A stretch of 64,000 nt of DNA from Phlebiopsis flavidoalba (Eukaryota; Basidiomycota; Agaricomycetes; Polyporales; Phanerochaetaceae). The notes under the pieces were generated by a model that saw only the letters and a program-made list of their open reading frames with translations, was not told the DNA's origin and did not search any database. Shown one piece after another: positions 61,388 to 64,000 of this stretch (position 1 is the first letter of the stretch; every line of letters starts with the position of its first letter). Where the stretch lies: contig JAOCPU010000008.1 of the NCBI GenBank assembly GCA_035772785.1, forward strand, positions 62,001 through 126,000, read 5' to 3'. The position numbers and the translations under genes are program-made.

Positions 61388-64000
61388 ATGAACATCTCTC
61401 ACTCCTTTCCGGCTACTGTCTCTAGCATCTCCTTCTCTTTTTCTCACGACCGAAGATGTTCCCGCCCGAATTTCTGTGAAGCAAATAGTCAACCCAAACC
61501 TTTTGGACGAGCTTAACCGTCCCAACGTAGGCGGTCTGTACGACGCGGCTCTAGGACCAAGTGACAAGCAGGATATGTGAGTCTCTGTGTATAATATTGT
61601 AAGTTGCGCAGACTGATTACTGTAAAGCTGCGCGACATGCCGCCTCTCCTACTTTACTTGTCCAGGTCACTTCGGTCATATTGAGCTACCTGGGCCGGTC
61701 TATCATCCCCTGTTTATGGGGAAGCTCTATGATGTACTTCGCGGCACTTTGCTTATTCTGTCATAAGTTTTTAAGGCGAACCGTTACATGGTAAGAACCT
61801 TCGTTTCAACCATACTTGTGTGCTACTGAGTATGTCCTCGCGAAGATATGCAAGTTCGAAGGCAAACTTCGCCTGCTGGAGCACGGACTTCTTATACCCG
61901 CGAAAATGCCCTGGATGACTTACGTACCGTCTCTGAGAAGAAGGGTGGAAAGCTTGAGGAGGAAGAAAGACGAGCCGACGGAGACATTCGACGACTACCA
62001 GCTGTAGTGGTCAATGCCTTTGTAGCTGACACACACCTCGCGTCCGCATCTTCGAGTAAACGGGACAACTACAAAGACGGACAAGTCGTACCAAGAACGC
62101 AAGAATGTCATTCACGAGTTCTTGAAGGCAACTATCTCGAAGAAATGCCAGAACGCAAGTTGTGGAGCGTGCGTGGTTGTCTATTTCGCTCGCTTGACGT
62201 ATTTTCACCACAATATTGCTGTACAGTCATTCTTACACATTCCGGAAGGAAGGCCATACGAAGTTTATCGAGTATGACCTATCTGTGAAACAAAAGGCGC
62301 AGCAGCACGACATCCTCGGTCTCAAACGACCTGACGTCCTCTCCGCAGACCGTTTGAAGGGACGTGGAGCTAAAGGCGTCGAGGCAGCCACCTCGCAGGC
62401 TTCCGCAGAGGTGGATGCAAGACATGTCGGGTTCTGGGTCTGAGTCCGACTCAGAGGGTGAGGATGTCTGGTCCGACGACGAGCAAACAAGTCATCGAGA
62501 GCCTGGGGGCAGACAACTGCCGAAATCTGCGAGCGGAAAGGTCAAGACCTCTCGAGGACGTAATGAGCGCGTCATGCCTCCCGCCGAAGCCCGCGCACAT
62601 CTACGACGGCTCTTCGAGCGAGAGCCTGTAATGTGCTCTCTTCTCTTTGGTCGACATGGTCCCTTTGCCCCTCTTTCCCCGCACAATTATATCCTTGGCC
62701 TCCGCCGACATGTTCTTCCTGGAAGTCCTCCCAGTTACCCCTACCCGGTTCCGTCCCCCAGCCAAAAATGAACGACATGCTGTTCGAGCATCCCCAGAAC
62801 GAGCTCTTGACTCGGGTATTGGTGACATCCTATACCTTGCGAGACCTCTCAACGAGAGCCTACGCGCAGCTCTCGATAAATCGTCAGCGGCAGATGAGGC
62901 AGCCAGCCAAGAACAAGCTGTTACAGAGCTTGCTCGATAATCTTATTCAGCTCCAGATACATGTCAACAGTTTCATTGACAGCAGTAAAAATCCGCAGCC
63001 CGTCAGGCAAAGGGAAACTTCCCCCGCCCGGAGTGAAACAGCTCTTGAGAGAAGAAAGAGGGTCTTTTCAGGAAACACATGATGGTGCAATTTTCTAATG
63101 ACTGTTTTGCTCCCACACTCGGCCTTGCTGACCTGTTGAATAGGGAAAACGCGTCAACTACGCCCGCTCGTTCTGTTATCTCCCCGACGTCAACATCGAG
63201 CCCAACGAGATTGGTATCCCTCCGAGTATTCGCCTCGCAAACTCACATTCCCTGAGCCTGTGACGCCCGCCAACTTCCATGAACTACGAGCTCTAGTGAT
63301 CACGGGGGCCGAAAGGTTACCCGGGGCGCGACTATGCCGTTGAGTACGAAGATGGACATTTACAGTTTCTTGTGGGTTGATCAAGTCTCCGAGATGAACT
63401 CGTTTAACGTAGATTTCGATTTTAGGAGAAGTTGTCTGTGGAGCAGCGCACAGCCATTGCCAATCAGCTTTTGACACCCCCAAGAAGGAGACCGTGGGTC
63501 GTCCAGGTCTGGTCTGCAGACCCGCAGCGCAGCATATCAACAAGAAGGTGTACAGACACCTGCGTGATGGTGACCAGTTGATTCTGAACCGGCAACCGAC
63601 CCTACACAAGCCGAGTATGATGGTTCACAAAGCGAAGGTGCTCTACAAGGGAAAAGACGATCCGTATTGCATTATGCCAACTGGTGCGTTTTGCCAACAT
63701 TTCCTCCCTTCATGCGGTGATTGACTCTCCCGGCAGCAATTCATACAACGGTGAGACTAAAAGCCCTATCTCTATGACTTTGCCAAACCGCTGACCTCGG
63801 GGTCTACAGCTGATTTCGACGGTGATGGTATGTGCTTATGATGACAAATGACGAACTTCGCTGAATGTAGGCCCTAGAGATGAATATCCACTTTCCTCGT
63901 GAGTTCGAGTGATGTAGTTCGCCGCCGGCCCAGTACCTCATCTTTACCCTAGAGAACCAAGTTGCGCGCGCCGAAGCAATGATGATAGCTAACACGGATA
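61388..64000 (+). CDS. RPA190: RNA polymerase I largest subunit, 5' part (truncated by window end)
   Basis: Catalytic large subunit that transcribes the 35S rRNA precursor in the nucleolus. The ATG at 61388 reads [18 protein letters not shown]. Then come [20 protein letters not shown] and [16 protein letters not shown] (about 61,470-61,578), then after an intron the clamp zinc motif [20 protein letters not shown] (about 61,627-61,690). [11 protein letters not shown] and [18 protein letters not shown] follow. A Pol-I-type acidic insert [14 protein letters not shown] lies at about 62,445-62,490. Also seen are [20 protein letters not shown] (about 63,147-63,210), [20 protein letters not shown] (about 63,495-63,560) and [20 protein letters not shown]. 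The catalytic magnesium loop NSYN|ADFDGD|EMNIHFP is split by two introns (63,738-63,895). About 60% of the protein should lie beyond the window. Several frame breaks. Confidence 0.93.

Overview
The window reads as the nuclear core genome of a filamentous fungus, most likely a basidiomycete (Agaricomycete type). Genes are dense and on both strands. They are split by many introns of about 45-65 bp with GT..AG ends. The recognisable proteins are eukaryotic: alpha-tubulin, Arf1, exocyst subunits, glutaminyl-tRNA synthetase, Rix1 and the RNA polymerase I large subunit. Two CYP63-like P450s and a long hydrolase of a type I associate with basidiomycetes support this placement. I see no bacterial operon, CRISPR array, rRNA or tRNA gene.

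Almost every recognisable gene, including indispensable ones, is broken by small frameshifts, mostly single extra bases that lengthen a homopolymer. The best reading is uncorrected long-read consensus error, not mass pseudogenisation. Coordinates for such genes are given from inferred start to inferred stop, across introns and frameshifts.

Layout: 0-5.9 kb holds poorly resolved, unrecognised coding-like blocks. At 6.1-11.8 kb there are two tandem P450s (+). At 12.1-15.0 kb is glutaminyl-tRNA synthetase (-), then a small unknown (-), ARF1 (16.1-17.0, +), exocyst SEC15 (17.4-20.4, -), an HAD glycerol-phosphatase-like gene (20.6-21.7, +) and a Bin3/MePCE-type RNA methyltransferase (21.8-22.9, -). 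A non-coding element with 28-bp inverted repeats lies at 23.0-23.7 kb. Two tandem alpha-tubulins (-) fill 23.9-28.0 kb. They are followed by a long alpha/beta-hydrolase (28.4-32.6, -), a dual-specificity phosphatase (32.9-33.7, -), an unknown, and a fungal protoglobin (35.1-36.2, -).

The stretch 36.2-41.4 kb holds unrecognised genes. A GPI-anchored surface protein (41.9-42.7, +) is followed by a foldback element with 9-bp target duplications (43.03-43.84). Then come two kynurenine/NAD branch-point enzymes in tail-to-tail order: quinolinate phosphoribosyltransferase (44.0-45.1, +) and an ACMSD-family decarboxylase (45.2-46.6, -). After a coiled-coil unknown and a Ser-rich membrane protein come an AUH-type enoyl-CoA hydratase (50.9-52.3, +) and exocyst SEC10 (52.4-55.7, -). 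The last block is RIX1 (56.0-58.8, +), a probable RRN11-like Pol I factor (-), a Laa2/aftiphilin-like candidate (+) and the 5' part of RPA190 (61.4 kb to the end, +).

Three functional themes recur: exocytosis and the cytoskeleton (SEC15, SEC10, ARF1, tubulins), NAD/tryptophan metabolism (the QPRT and ACMSD pair), and ribosome production (RIX1, the RRN11-like gene, RPA190). I did not find a clearly new multi-gene system. The least ordinary items are the nested-hairpin foldback element, the protoglobin, and the QPRT-ACMSD arrangement.
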